Shown here piece after piece: positions 54,196 through 64,000 of a stretch of DNA of 64,000 bases. Made by a program: the position numbers and the translations under genes. The first letter of the stretch is position 1; each line of letters starts with the position of its first letter. A model generated the notes under the pieces. The model did not search any database and was not told the origin of the DNA. It saw only the letters and a list, made by a program, of their open reading frames with translations. Source of the stretch: Pyrus communis (taxonomy: Eukaryota > Streptophyta > Magnoliopsida > Rosales > Rosaceae); the NCBI RefSeq assembly GCF_963583255.1, contig NC_084807.1:14159072-14223071 (forward strand). The letters are read 5' to 3'.

Positions 54196-56763
54196 TCGTC
54201 TTTTATGGCAAGGCAAACCTGAAGAAAATGCCCAACTCTTCCGCACCTCTGAGGGCGCTCTCCCAGCAACGCCTTTTGAAATACTCAATTTTTTCTCCCC
54301 CAAAGAAGATACCAGAAACCTGAAGTACAAATAAGGCAGAAGGAAACGGTCGATCGAAGCATGTGGAGACAACCACAACAAAGACATGTGCTGCTTCATT
54401 CGCCGTTTCTTCAAAAGCAAAGGTATCTCATATCATCAAGGTCTAAAGCAAAAGTATCTCATATCATGCTCTTTCCCTGTCCTTTCCTTTGTCCTTGTTA
54501 TTACTCGCATGGCAAAGTAAAACGAAAGCAATCAGAGGCACTTGGAGTCAGTCTTCTGTTCTGGAACCGACTGCCTGGAATCCATTCCTGATTGCTTACC
54601 TAGCGTTGCTCTCGAGTAGTCATCTTCAACGGTTGACACACTTCCAGAGAAGGGACCACTTCTACAAAGGGGAGCGAGTAAGGCAAGGGAAAATGATACA
54701 TTGAAGCATGTGGAGACAAACATAGGCTGAGTTATCCTCCAACCCTTTTCAATACGAATTGGAAAGATTGAACAAAGAAACAGACCAAAGGAGTAAGCTC
54801 AGACCTTCGGGGGAGACCAAAAGAATCCTGCTGCCCAGATCAAGAGTAGCACAAAGGAAAATCAACAATGGGAGGAACCCCTGTGGAATCAACAAGGAGA
54901 AGATGGAATTTACATTCCATAACCAGATTTGCGTCCCTAAACTCTTCTCTTTGTTAATTACATTTTTCTATGTTTAGTATGTTTAAGTGCTTTTTGTGTG
55001 TTTACTTATGTTTTGTGCGAATCTATGCTTAAAACATTGAGGACAATGTTTGATTTAAGTGTGGGGGGGGTAACTAATGTTGCTAATGCAAATTCATGGG
55101 ATTTTATCACCCATAACTTCAAATGTTGTTCCTTGCTGTTTTAAGGTGTTTTTAAATTGTTTTAGAGTGTTTTAGTATGTTTTGTTTTTATAACTCCGAA
55201 AATCACATAAAAATTTGAAAAAAAATGTTTTGAAAAACCTAAAAAGAGTGTTTTGAGTCGTTTTTGTGTGTTTGTGTCTTAGGGTACCTTCCAACACAAT
55301 AATGAGGATTTGGTTTGTAATTGCATGACTGTTAAAAAGAGTTATTAACATAGAGAAAAGTTTGATTTACTCTTGGTATATGCTTGGTTATGGTTATAAT
55401 GTATGACTTCACATGCAATCATACAAGAAAAAAAAATTCGTTTTTGTAACATGCTTGAAGGAAGGAACTCAAACAAACGCTACAACCCTGAGAGACTTGA
55501 GCCTATAACGTTCTTTGGAGAGTATAATCTGTGATTTCTTGTTTTCTAAAGTCGTTGCATGATCTCATTATTCTTTGCTTGGTTACTACTTAGACGGCGT
55601 TTCATCATATAGTTCCAAATGCTAGAACTCATGCCCATTTCATTCAAAGCATGTTATTGATTTGCATAACACATATTCAAGAAGAAGTTGTGTAGTGACC
55701 ACCACCATAGCCAAATAGCCTTACTTCCCATACTTCGTATATGTTGTAAGTTTTAACCCCGTTGAGCCTTGTTTAGCCTTTATTCTTTGTTTACCCACAT
55801 TTTCCTCACCTAGCCTAGTTTAGGACAATCCCCACCCTTGTTCTTAAAAGATAGTGAGCATGACTTAATTGAATTCCTTTTGAGTTACATTATGAAAGAA
55901 AATAAGTGTGGGGGAGAGAATGTTTAAGTGTTTATGTTTTGAGATTCAAAAGAAAAAGAAAAGAAAAAAAAAAAAAGAGAAAAGAAAGAAAGAAAGAAAA
56001 AAGAGCTTGAAAAAAAAAAATGAAAGAATAAGTGATTGAAGAAAGGTTCCAAAACACCAATTCTGGGCGTAAATTGTCTAAATTCTCCCTTTTTGTTCAA
56101 AAGTTGAGTTTTCATTCAAAAGTGAATTCTAAGTTGATTCAAATGCTTTGCTCACTATTTCTTTAAGAACCTTTGTTTTCCATATCCCTTCTTTGTTATC
56201 CACATACCCCAAGCCCCGTTACAACCCTTGACTTCTATCTTGAGTGTTGTGTATTTCAATTTGTGGAGTTTGAACTTGGTATGAGCATATGGTGTCACTG
56301 GTTCTCGCATCTAAGTAGTAGCATTCCATTCATGAGATCATACCTAAACATGCTTATTAACTCCAGAAATTGCTTTCTTTATGATACATATATGTGAGTA
56401 TTCGTTTTCATGTTTACATCAATCTTCTCACATGTAACTAGTTTAGGGTGTGTAGTCAGAAAGTCTGAGTGAAAATTGAGTGCATATCTTGTAAGGAATT
56501 GAGCAAATTCTCTAAGGCATGTTACTACATTCAAATCATGGTTTTAAATGCTTAATTGTGAACTAGTATGTGGTGACTATGATTAAGAATGTACTTAAGT
56601 GTAAAGATGGCTAAAATCTGTGGAAATAATGATTTTTAACTTGTCATGTGCATTGGAAATCCCTGAGACGATTGTTGGAAGGTTTAGGTTGTGTTTTACT
56701 TGTTCAGTGTCGTTTTGTTTTTGGTTTCTTTTGTTTTGTTTTGCTCGAGGACTAGCAAAAGCT
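54196..56763 (+). other. E4 non-coding 3' region
   Basis: Homologous to E1 3921-6488. The conserved short plus frame ends at the stop near 54334. Hairpin AAACATTG/CAATGTTT at 55032-55051 with G-run. A second AAGTGTGGGGGA tract near 55904. A/G-rich tract 55949-56030. Otherwise no feature. Confidence 0.75.
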
Positions 56764-56778
56764 AAGTGTGGGGGAATT
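56764..56778 (+). other. E4 polypurine tract
   Basis: AAGTGTGGGGGAATT directly before the 3' LTR. Confidence 0.88.
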
Positions 56779-59650
56779 TGATAGGAGCATATTTAGGCGA
56801 CTTACTTAGCTTGTTTTCGTGCATCTATGTTGTTAATTCATAGTTGTTTTAGTAGTTTAAGCCATTTTCGTGTGTTTTTAGGTTCATATGGCTAAGGAAG
56901 CAAAAAGATGCATTTTGGAGCATTTTGGAGCAAAATTGGGCTTGGAATGGATAGCATATGCTTGGAGCCAAAGTGTTGGACGAATTTGAAAGCCTTGTAT
57001 GCACTTTGGACATAAAACAAAGGGCCTAGCCCAATCAAACAATCCTTTGAGCCATGCAAAACCTCTAGCCCAATCAACAACCCTTAGCCACATGCATTCA
57101 CATGCATCACAACCCCAAAACCATCAAGAAACACCATTCACACACACATGCACTTACTCTTTCATCATTGCACTACCATTCACACACACATGCACTTATT
57201 CTTTCATCATTACACCACCATTCACACACACATGCACTTATTCTTTCATCATTACACCACCATTCACACACACATGCACTTACTCTTTCACACACACATG
57301 CACTTACTCTTTCATCATTGCACCACCATTCACACACACATGCACTTACTCTTTCATCATTGCACCACCAATTCAACACATGCATTCACACACCAACAAC
57401 CTAGCTCTTTTTCCATCATTATTTCATCCACATGCACTCTCAATCATAACAACCACATGCACTCTCAATCATAACAACCACATTCACTCTTAAACAATCA
57501 CCCACATATTCTCCCATTCCCCCTATAAATACCCTTGCATTCATTCATTCAAGATCATCTCATTTCATACACAACACATTACAAACACATTCTCCCTTCC
57601 CTAGCCGTGAGTTTCCCATCTCTCCCCTTATAATCCAAACACCATTTTTCCATTCCCCTTCCACTTCTACACCATTCCTCATCCATTTCCATAATCCCCC
57701 AAACCTCACCTTAGACCTTGTGCTACAACAACGAGGAAGATAAGAGGGCCTAAACGTTCATACAATTCAAGTTTGAGTTGTTGGAATGTTTAGGTGTTTC
57801 TTTGATTTCAAAGTTTAAATTCAATTCTCTTTGTTTTGTACGTATGAGGAATGGAAGAGAAGAGTGCCTAAACGTTCATACAATTCAAGTTTGAGTTGTT
57901 GGAATGTTTAGGTGTTTCTTTGATTTCAAAGTTATAATAAATTAAACCCCCTTTAGCTAGGGGGTGATTCGAAATATATGTTTATGCTTGCATTTTGATT
58001 TGATTACTTCTAATTGCGTTTCATAAGTTATGGTTCAATTTGTTTAACCGTTTGATTGATAACTTATTTATGTATGTTTATTGAGAGTGTACACTTAATT
58101 TTCATGCATGAATATGACGCTAGAATATAAGTGAGTTTCACCTAATAGTTACGAACTTATATTCACAAGTAGTGGAGGTTGCTTATAAACAATCACGTTA
58201 AATGAATTCTTGGCATAAGTTTCATGCGTATTCCATAGTAACGAATGCCTCATCAACACTTAAAGTTTTCATGATGCTTAATGATCTTTGATTGTATCTT
58301 TATTGTGCTTTTCACGTAAAGGACTTTTGGAGAATGTTGTGAATTGCGTTGCGCTAACCCATCCAATTCATTAACTTAAGGAAAACTTGACGGTTAATTT
58401 AAGCGGACCTAATTGACCCGGGGCGTTGAGAATTAATGATTTGTTGAAATGCAATTGGAAATCGTTTTATTATGCAAGTATAACATATGTGGAGATGAAC
58501 CCCGTAGCTAACTTTCCATCCATTCAATTCCATCCATTTGTTCTTTCTTTTCTTGTTTCTGTTTTCATGTTTAATTTAACTTGCTATTCAATTCTGTTAA
58601 ACATGTGAAACTAATTTCTTTTTAGTTAGAAGCGAATTTGAAGCCATGGACATATGTTGGTTATGATTTGATTTACTCCAGTTATGAATTCATGAACTTT
58701 AGATGTGGGTTACTTTCCTGTTTTGATTAAGAACTTGTTTATGTATGTGGGTTGAGGGTCGACACTTAATTTGCATGCCTAAAACTTGATGCTAGGATAT
58801 AAGGGAATTTCACCTAATCGTTATGAACTTATATTCATGAGTAGTAAAAATCGCTAGTCACGATTGTGTTTAGTAAACCCTAGGCTGGATTAACATGCGT
58901 ATCCCATAGTTATGAATGCCTAGTCGATGTTTATGATTTCCGTTGAACTTAATGATCTTTGTTGAATGTCTCTATCATGCGTATTCCATGTGAGAGACTT
59001 TGATTAGGAATAATTTGGTTGTAATGCGTATCCCATTCAATCCAATGAATCTAGGGAAATCTGAAGGTTAATTTAAGCGGACCTAATTAACTTGGAGCAT
59101 TGTCATTCATCGTTTGTTGAAGTCATAACTGGGAGTCAAATTATATGCTTATGTTCATGTGTGGATAAGGAACCCTCTAACTAGTTTTTCATCATTCTAT
59201 TTTATCAATTTCGTTTTTATAATCTGTTTTAATTAGAATCTGTGCATTTAGTTTAAATTCATCCAAAACCAATCCCCCATTTATTTTAAAGTGTTAGATT
59301 AGTTAGAAATACATTTAGCTTGTGCTTATAAGTATTTTGATTCATTTTGTTTCCCAAATTCGTCCAAAGTACTCAAGGTGCTCAAAACTGCCCAGAAAGT
59401 GTTTTTTTTTTTTAGTTTCGAGTGCTTTGGGTACTGTTTGAGTCTTTTGGTTTGTTTTAGTGTTTTAAAGTTTAATTTTGCATTCTTTGAGTCTAGTTTA
59501 GTGTTTTAAACTTTATTTTACGTTTTTGAGTCAGTTTCCAAGAGATTTGCAATCCCTCCTAATCCCCGGTCCAGAACGATCCCTACTTATACTTATACTA
59601 CAAATCGACAAAAAGAGGGTTTAATTTGTGTGCGTATAATTCTCGCATCA
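56779..59650 (+). repeat. E4 3' LTR (2872 bp)
   Basis: Uninterrupted copy of the E4 LTR. It contains the empty E5 target site (GTATTCCATG at 58981) and one more 42-bp unit (57136-57371) than the 5' LTR. TATAAATA at 57524-57531. Confidence 0.95.
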
Positions 59651-59655
59651 AGCGA
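59651..59655. repeat. Target site duplication of E4, right copy (AGCGA)
   Basis: Matches 35399-35403. Confidence 0.95.
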
Positions 59656-61508
59656 GTAAGGCAAGTGAAAATGATACATTGAAGCATGTGGAGACAAACT
59701 TAGGCTGAGTTATCCTCCAACCCTTTTCAATACGAATTGGAAAGATTGAACAAAGAAACAGACCAAAGGAGTAAGCTCAGACCTTCGGGGGAGACCAAAA
59801 GAATCCTGCTGCCCATTTCAAGAGTAGCACAAAGGAAAATCAACGATGGGAGGAACCCCTGTGGAATCAACAACATCAAGCCTCATTGCAATCAACAAGG
59901 AGAAGATGGAATTTACATTCCACAACCAGATTTGCGTCTCTAAACTCTTCTCTTTGTTAATTACATTCTGCCATGTTTAGTATTTTTAAGTTGCTATTTT
60001 TTATGTTTACTTTTGTTTGGTATGATTCTATGCTTAAAACATTGAGGACAATGTTTGATTTAAGTGTGGGGGGGTAACTAATGTTGTTAATGCAAATTCG
60101 TGGGATTTTATCACCCATAACTTCAAATGTTGTTCCTTGCTGTTTTAAGGTGTTTTTAAGTTGTTTTAGAGTGTTTTTAGTGTGTTTTGTTATATAACTC
60201 CGAAAATCACATAAAAATTTGAAAAACATGTTTTGAAAAGCCTAAAAAGAGTGTTTTGAGTCGTTTTTGTGTGTTTGTGGCTTAGGGTACCTTCCAACAC
60301 AATGATAAGGATTTGGTTTGTAATTGCATGACTGTTAAAAAGAGTTATAAACATGGAGAAAAGTTTGATTTACTCTTGGTATATGCTTGGATATGGTTAT
60401 AATGTATGACTTCACATGCAATCATAAAGGAAAAATTCGTTTTTGTAACATGCTTGAAGGAAGGAACTCAAACAAACGCTACAACCCTGTGAGACTCGAG
60501 CCATTACCTTCTTTGGAGAGTTATTTTCTGTGATTCTTTGTTTTCTAAAGTTGTTGCATGATCTCATTATTCCTTGCTTGGTTGCTACTTAGAATGCAAT
60601 TTGTCATGATAGAACTAAATGCTAGAACTTATATCCGTTTCATTCAAAGCATGACATTGAATTGCATAATATATATCAAGATGAATTTGTGTTGTTGCCA
60701 CCATAGCCAAATAACCTTATTTCCCATATTTCGTATATATTAGTTTTAACCCCGTTGAGCCTCGTTTAGCCTATTTTCTTTGCTAACAACATCACCCCTT
60801 ACCTAGCCTAGAGTAGGACTTTCCTATACCCTTGTTCTTGAAGTATAGTGAGCATGACTTAAATGAATTCCTTTTGATTAATATGTTGCAGAAAATAAGT
60901 GTGGGGGAAGGGATTTTTGTGTGTATGTATGTGCCTAAGTCTTAAAGGAGGCACGGGAAAAAGAAAAAAAAATGTGAGAAAAAGAAGAAGAAAAGAAAGA
61001 AAAAGAGTGAAAATAAGTGAGAATGGACTCACAAGTGTGATTGTTGAAGAAAGGGCCCAAAAAGTTTGAATATGGCCCTAAGTTTTGTGTGACTTCCCCT
61101 TGGGTGTTCAAAGTTGACTTCTGTGTTCTAAAGGGAATTCTAAGTGCCTAATCCAATACTTTGCTCACTATTGCTTAAAGAACGTTTGTTTTCCCTATCC
61201 TTTCATTGTTAGCCAACTCCCCAAGCCCCGTTACAACCTTTGACTTCTATCTTGATCGTTATGTGTTCAATAATGTGGAGTTTGGAATTGATATGAGCTT
61301 ATGGAATCACTGGTTCTCATCCTAAGTAGTAGCATTCCATTCATGAGATCATATTCATGTCATTATCATAAATCCAGAAAATGCTTTCCTTGTTATAACA
61401 TATGTGAGTGTTCGTCTACATGTTTACATCAATCTTCTCACATATACCTAGTGTAGGGTGTGCAGTCAGAAAATCTGTGTGAAAAACGAGAGTACATCTA
61501 GTAAGGAA
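59656..61508 (+). other. E3 interior, right of E4: non-coding 3' region, truncated
   Basis: Resumes the E3 interior and matches E1 4360-6230 closely. Hairpin at 60037-60056 with G-run; second AAGTGTGGGGGAAGG tract near 60896. The last 270 bp or so seen in E1, including the polypurine tract, are missing. The sequence joins the LTR directly near 61509. Confidence 0.85.
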
Positions 61509-64000
61509 TTGAAGACACAAAACAATGGCCCTAACCCAATCACATAACACATTATGCCATACAAACCAACCTATTTTAGGCCCATTCTATGTACTTAAAC
61601 CCTAGCCCTTTAAACTAGTTCATTTAGCACTTATCAAACCATTCACTTATCACTCACCACATATCATTCACTTATCACTTAACATATCATTCATTTATTT
61701 CACTTCCATACTCCTCTTAATTCCACATGCATTCTCACACATGCACATCATTCACTCACATTTCCACCATTCATTCTTTATTCCTTTCCAAACATCTCAC
61801 ATGCATTTCTTCATTATTTCCTAAACCTACATGCATTATTTATTGCATCTTCACATGCATTCACACACACTTTACACATTCAAACCGTGAGCTCCCATTC
61901 CTATATGCCATTTTCAGATTTCCACCCACTAACCTAGTCATCAACACATGCACTTCCACCTTTCATCCACAATGATTCATGATTCATTCACTTTGCATCG
62001 TTTAATTCAATCACATACTTTCCCATTGTATAATACATCCACATGCATCTTTAACCAACAAACATTACAATCACATGCATTCACACACCATCTTCCCTTT
62101 TACAAAACACATTGTCGTGCCTTCCCTTCACAATTTCAGCTTTCCTCCTTTTAATTCCACATGCATTCACTTCATCATTACACCACCATTCATTCTTTAA
62201 ATCCACATGCACATTCAATCATTCATTCAAGCCCCCTTGTGCCATGTTTCACCCTTTGTTCCCACCTATCACATGCATCATCATCAAACAAACTCTAATT
62301 GCCGTGGGTTCCCTTTGCTCCCCTTGTGCAATTCCAGTTTTCACATGTGTCCTAGCTGTTTTTCCATCATTCCTCCACACAAATGCTTAAACAAACAGCC
62401 ATATGTTCCCTCCACTACCCCTATAAATACCCTAGCATTCATTCATTCACTGCCCATTTAATTCATATCTCATATTTCCATTCACAACACTTCACACAAC
62501 ACAAATACACATCCATTGCCGCAATTCCCCTTCCATTTTCTGTGCAGTTTTTCTCCTTCATTGCAGCCACTATCCAACCACTCCCTACTCCATTCCACAT
62601 ACACCTAAAGCCCTTAAGCTCACCTTAGACCTTGTGCTACAACAACGAGGAAGGAAATAGTGCTTAAACGTTCATACAATTCAAGTTTGAGTTGTTGGAA
62701 TGTTTAGGTGTTTCTTTGATTTCAAAGTTTAAATTTAATTCTCTTTGTTTTGTACGTATGAGAAGGGAAGAGAAGAGTGCCTAAACGTTCATACAATTCA
62801 CGTTTGAGTTGTTGGAATGTTTAGGTGTTTCTTTGATTTCAAAGTTATGAGGAACTAAACCCCCTTTAGCTAGGGGGTGATTCGAAACTATGTTTATATT
62901 TGCAATTTGAATTGATTACGTTTGGTTGGAATTTCATAAGTTATGGATTCAATTCGTTTAACTGTTTGATTGATAACTTATTTATGTATGTTCATTGAGA
63001 TTGCAAGCTTAATTTTCATGCATAAATATGACGCTAGAATATAAGTGAATTTCACCTAATCGCTATGAACTTATATTCACAAGTAGTGGAGGTTGCTTAT
63101 AAACAATCGCGTTAAACGAATTCTTGGCATAAGTTTCATGCGTATTCCATGGTAACGAATGCCTCGTCGATGTTTATGATTTCCGTTGAACTTAATGATC
63201 TTTGTTGAATGTCTCTATCATGCGTATTCCATAGTTAGGGACTTTGATTAAGAATAATTTGGTTGTAATGCGTATTCCATTCAATCCAACGAATTTAGGG
63301 AAATCTGAAAGTTAATCTAAGCGGATCTAATTAACTTGGAGCATTGAGTTTCACAACTTATCGAAAGACCAACTAAGAATCAATTTTGTGGAACTAACTT
63401 ATCGAAAGACCAACTAAGACCAACTTATCGAAAGACCAACTAAGAATCAATTTTGTGGAACTAACTTATCGAAAGACCAACTTATCGAAAGACCAACTAA
63501 GACCAACTAATTAACTTGGAGCATATGTTTCTTTGTTGGAATGTTTAGGTGTTTCTTTGATTTCAAAGTTATGAGGAACTAAACCCCCCCTTGGCTAGGG
63601 GGGGATTCGAAATATATGTTTATGCTTGCATTTTGATTTGATTACTTCTAATTGCGTTTCATAAGTTGTGGATTCAGTTTGTTTAACCGTTTGATTGATA
63701 ACTTATTTATGTATGTTTATTGAGAATGCGCGCTTAATTTTCATGCATGAATATGATGCTAGAATATAAGTGAGTTTCACCTAATAGTTACGAACTTATA
63801 TTCGCAAGTAGTGGAGGTTGCTTATAAACAATCGCGTTAAACGAATTCTTGGCATAAGTTTCATGCAATCCATAGTAACGAATGCCTTGTCAACACTTAT
63901 AATTTTCATAGAGCGTAATGATTCTTGCTTGTACCTCTTCTATGCATTCATGTTGAGGACTTGTGGGGAATGTTTTGAATTGTCGCATGCATCATCCAAT
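61509..64000 (+). repeat. E3 3' LTR, 5'-truncated, runs off the window
   Basis: Matches E3 5' LTR from about 29296 at a constant offset of 32213. The first 225-230 LTR bases are gone. About five substitutions were seen over the comparable part. TATAAATA at 62422-62429. By this offset the LTR should end near 64799. Confidence 0.92.

Larger units (their letters stand above)
35404..59650 (+). mobile_element. E4: non-autonomous Athila-type element, split by E5
   Basis: About 9.8 kb once E5 (37569-52004) is removed. It has long LTRs (about 2.83 and 2.87 kb), a PBS, a 14-codon gag stub, the antisense module, the shared 3' region, a polypurine tract and AGCGA duplications. It has the same gag-to-post-pol deletion as E1. 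LTRs differ by about four substitutions, one 42-bp unit and one T in a T-run. Confidence 0.95.
29070..64000 (+). mobile_element. E3: non-autonomous Athila-type element, split by E4 and cut by the window end
   Basis: The 5' LTR is 29070-32586. The interior runs 32587-35403 and resumes at 59651-61508. The 3' LTR starts near 61509 and runs off the window. The interior holds a PBS, a 318-codon gag-tail ORF, the antisense module, and the shared non-coding 3' region without its last part. There is no RT or integrase. LTR divergence is about five substitutions over the 2.49 kb that can be compared (constant offset 32213). Confidence 0.93.

Noticed and set aside
1..64000. Host genes, tRNA or rRNA genes, or organelle DNA
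   Set aside because: All of the window is accounted for by LTRs, element interiors and their fragments. The only tRNA-like sequence is the 18-nt PBS, which is complementary to tRNA-Asp.

Overview
This window is plant nuclear heterochromatin-type DNA made entirely of nested LTR retrotransposons. I find no host gene, tRNA or rRNA gene. All recognisable elements are Ty3/gypsy of the Athila lineage: LTRs start TGATAGGAGCA and end CATCA, the primer binding site is TGGCGCCGTTGCCGGGGA (complementary to the 3' end of plant tRNA-Asp), the protease motif is DLGAS, RT carries FMDD, the integrase is H2C2/DD35E with a GPF module, and there is no chromodomain. The host is a dicot; Rosaceae is only an impression from the family style and is low confidence.

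Left half (1-28352). The oldest layer is M1, a minus-strand Athila-like gag-pol pseudogene (25343-28237 and 12979-13702). Element E2 (13703-25342, plus strand, target duplication GGACC) interrupts M1; it is complete and has an open 1847-residue gag-pol. A second minus-strand element, M2 (LTR 11325-12978, broken gag 9548-11167), is inserted in M1's RT. A plus-strand LTR, P0 (1-294 and 8624-9547), is inserted in M2's gag. Element E1 (295-8623, target duplication AATCC) is inserted in P0. The nesting is M1 > M2 > P0 > E1.

Right half (28353-64000). A 5'-truncated LTR (L1, 28353-29069) hosts element E3 (29070 to beyond the window end). E3's interior hosts E4 (35404-59650, duplication AGCGA). E4's 5' LTR hosts E5 (37569-52004, duplication GTATT). 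Again four layers. LTR divergence agrees with the nesting order: E5's LTRs differ by one 1-bp indel that I could see, E4's by about four substitutions plus one 42-bp repeat unit, and E3's by about five substitutions over 2.5 kb.

How the parts work together. E2 and E5 look autonomous. E1, E3 and E4 are non-autonomous: E1 and E4 keep only 14 gag codons, and E3 keeps a patched 318-residue gag-tail ORF. What E1, E3, E4 and E5 share, and E2 lacks, is a 2-kb module with an antisense ORF of 218-232 codons (a coiled-coil protein with Pro/Met/Ser-rich C-terminal repeats). It is preceded by what looks like its own promoter with G-boxes and a second, opposite TATA box. The four copies are all open and differ by codon-sized indels. 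E5 combines gag-pol with this module and shows a duplicated 3' region around it, as if formed by template switching between an autonomous and a module-bearing element. The most interesting material is this antisense gene/divergent promoter module, followed by several conserved non-coding structures: a palindrome overlapping the PBS, a post-pol motif, a hairpin with a G-run, and iterated ATG...CAT slots in the LTRs.
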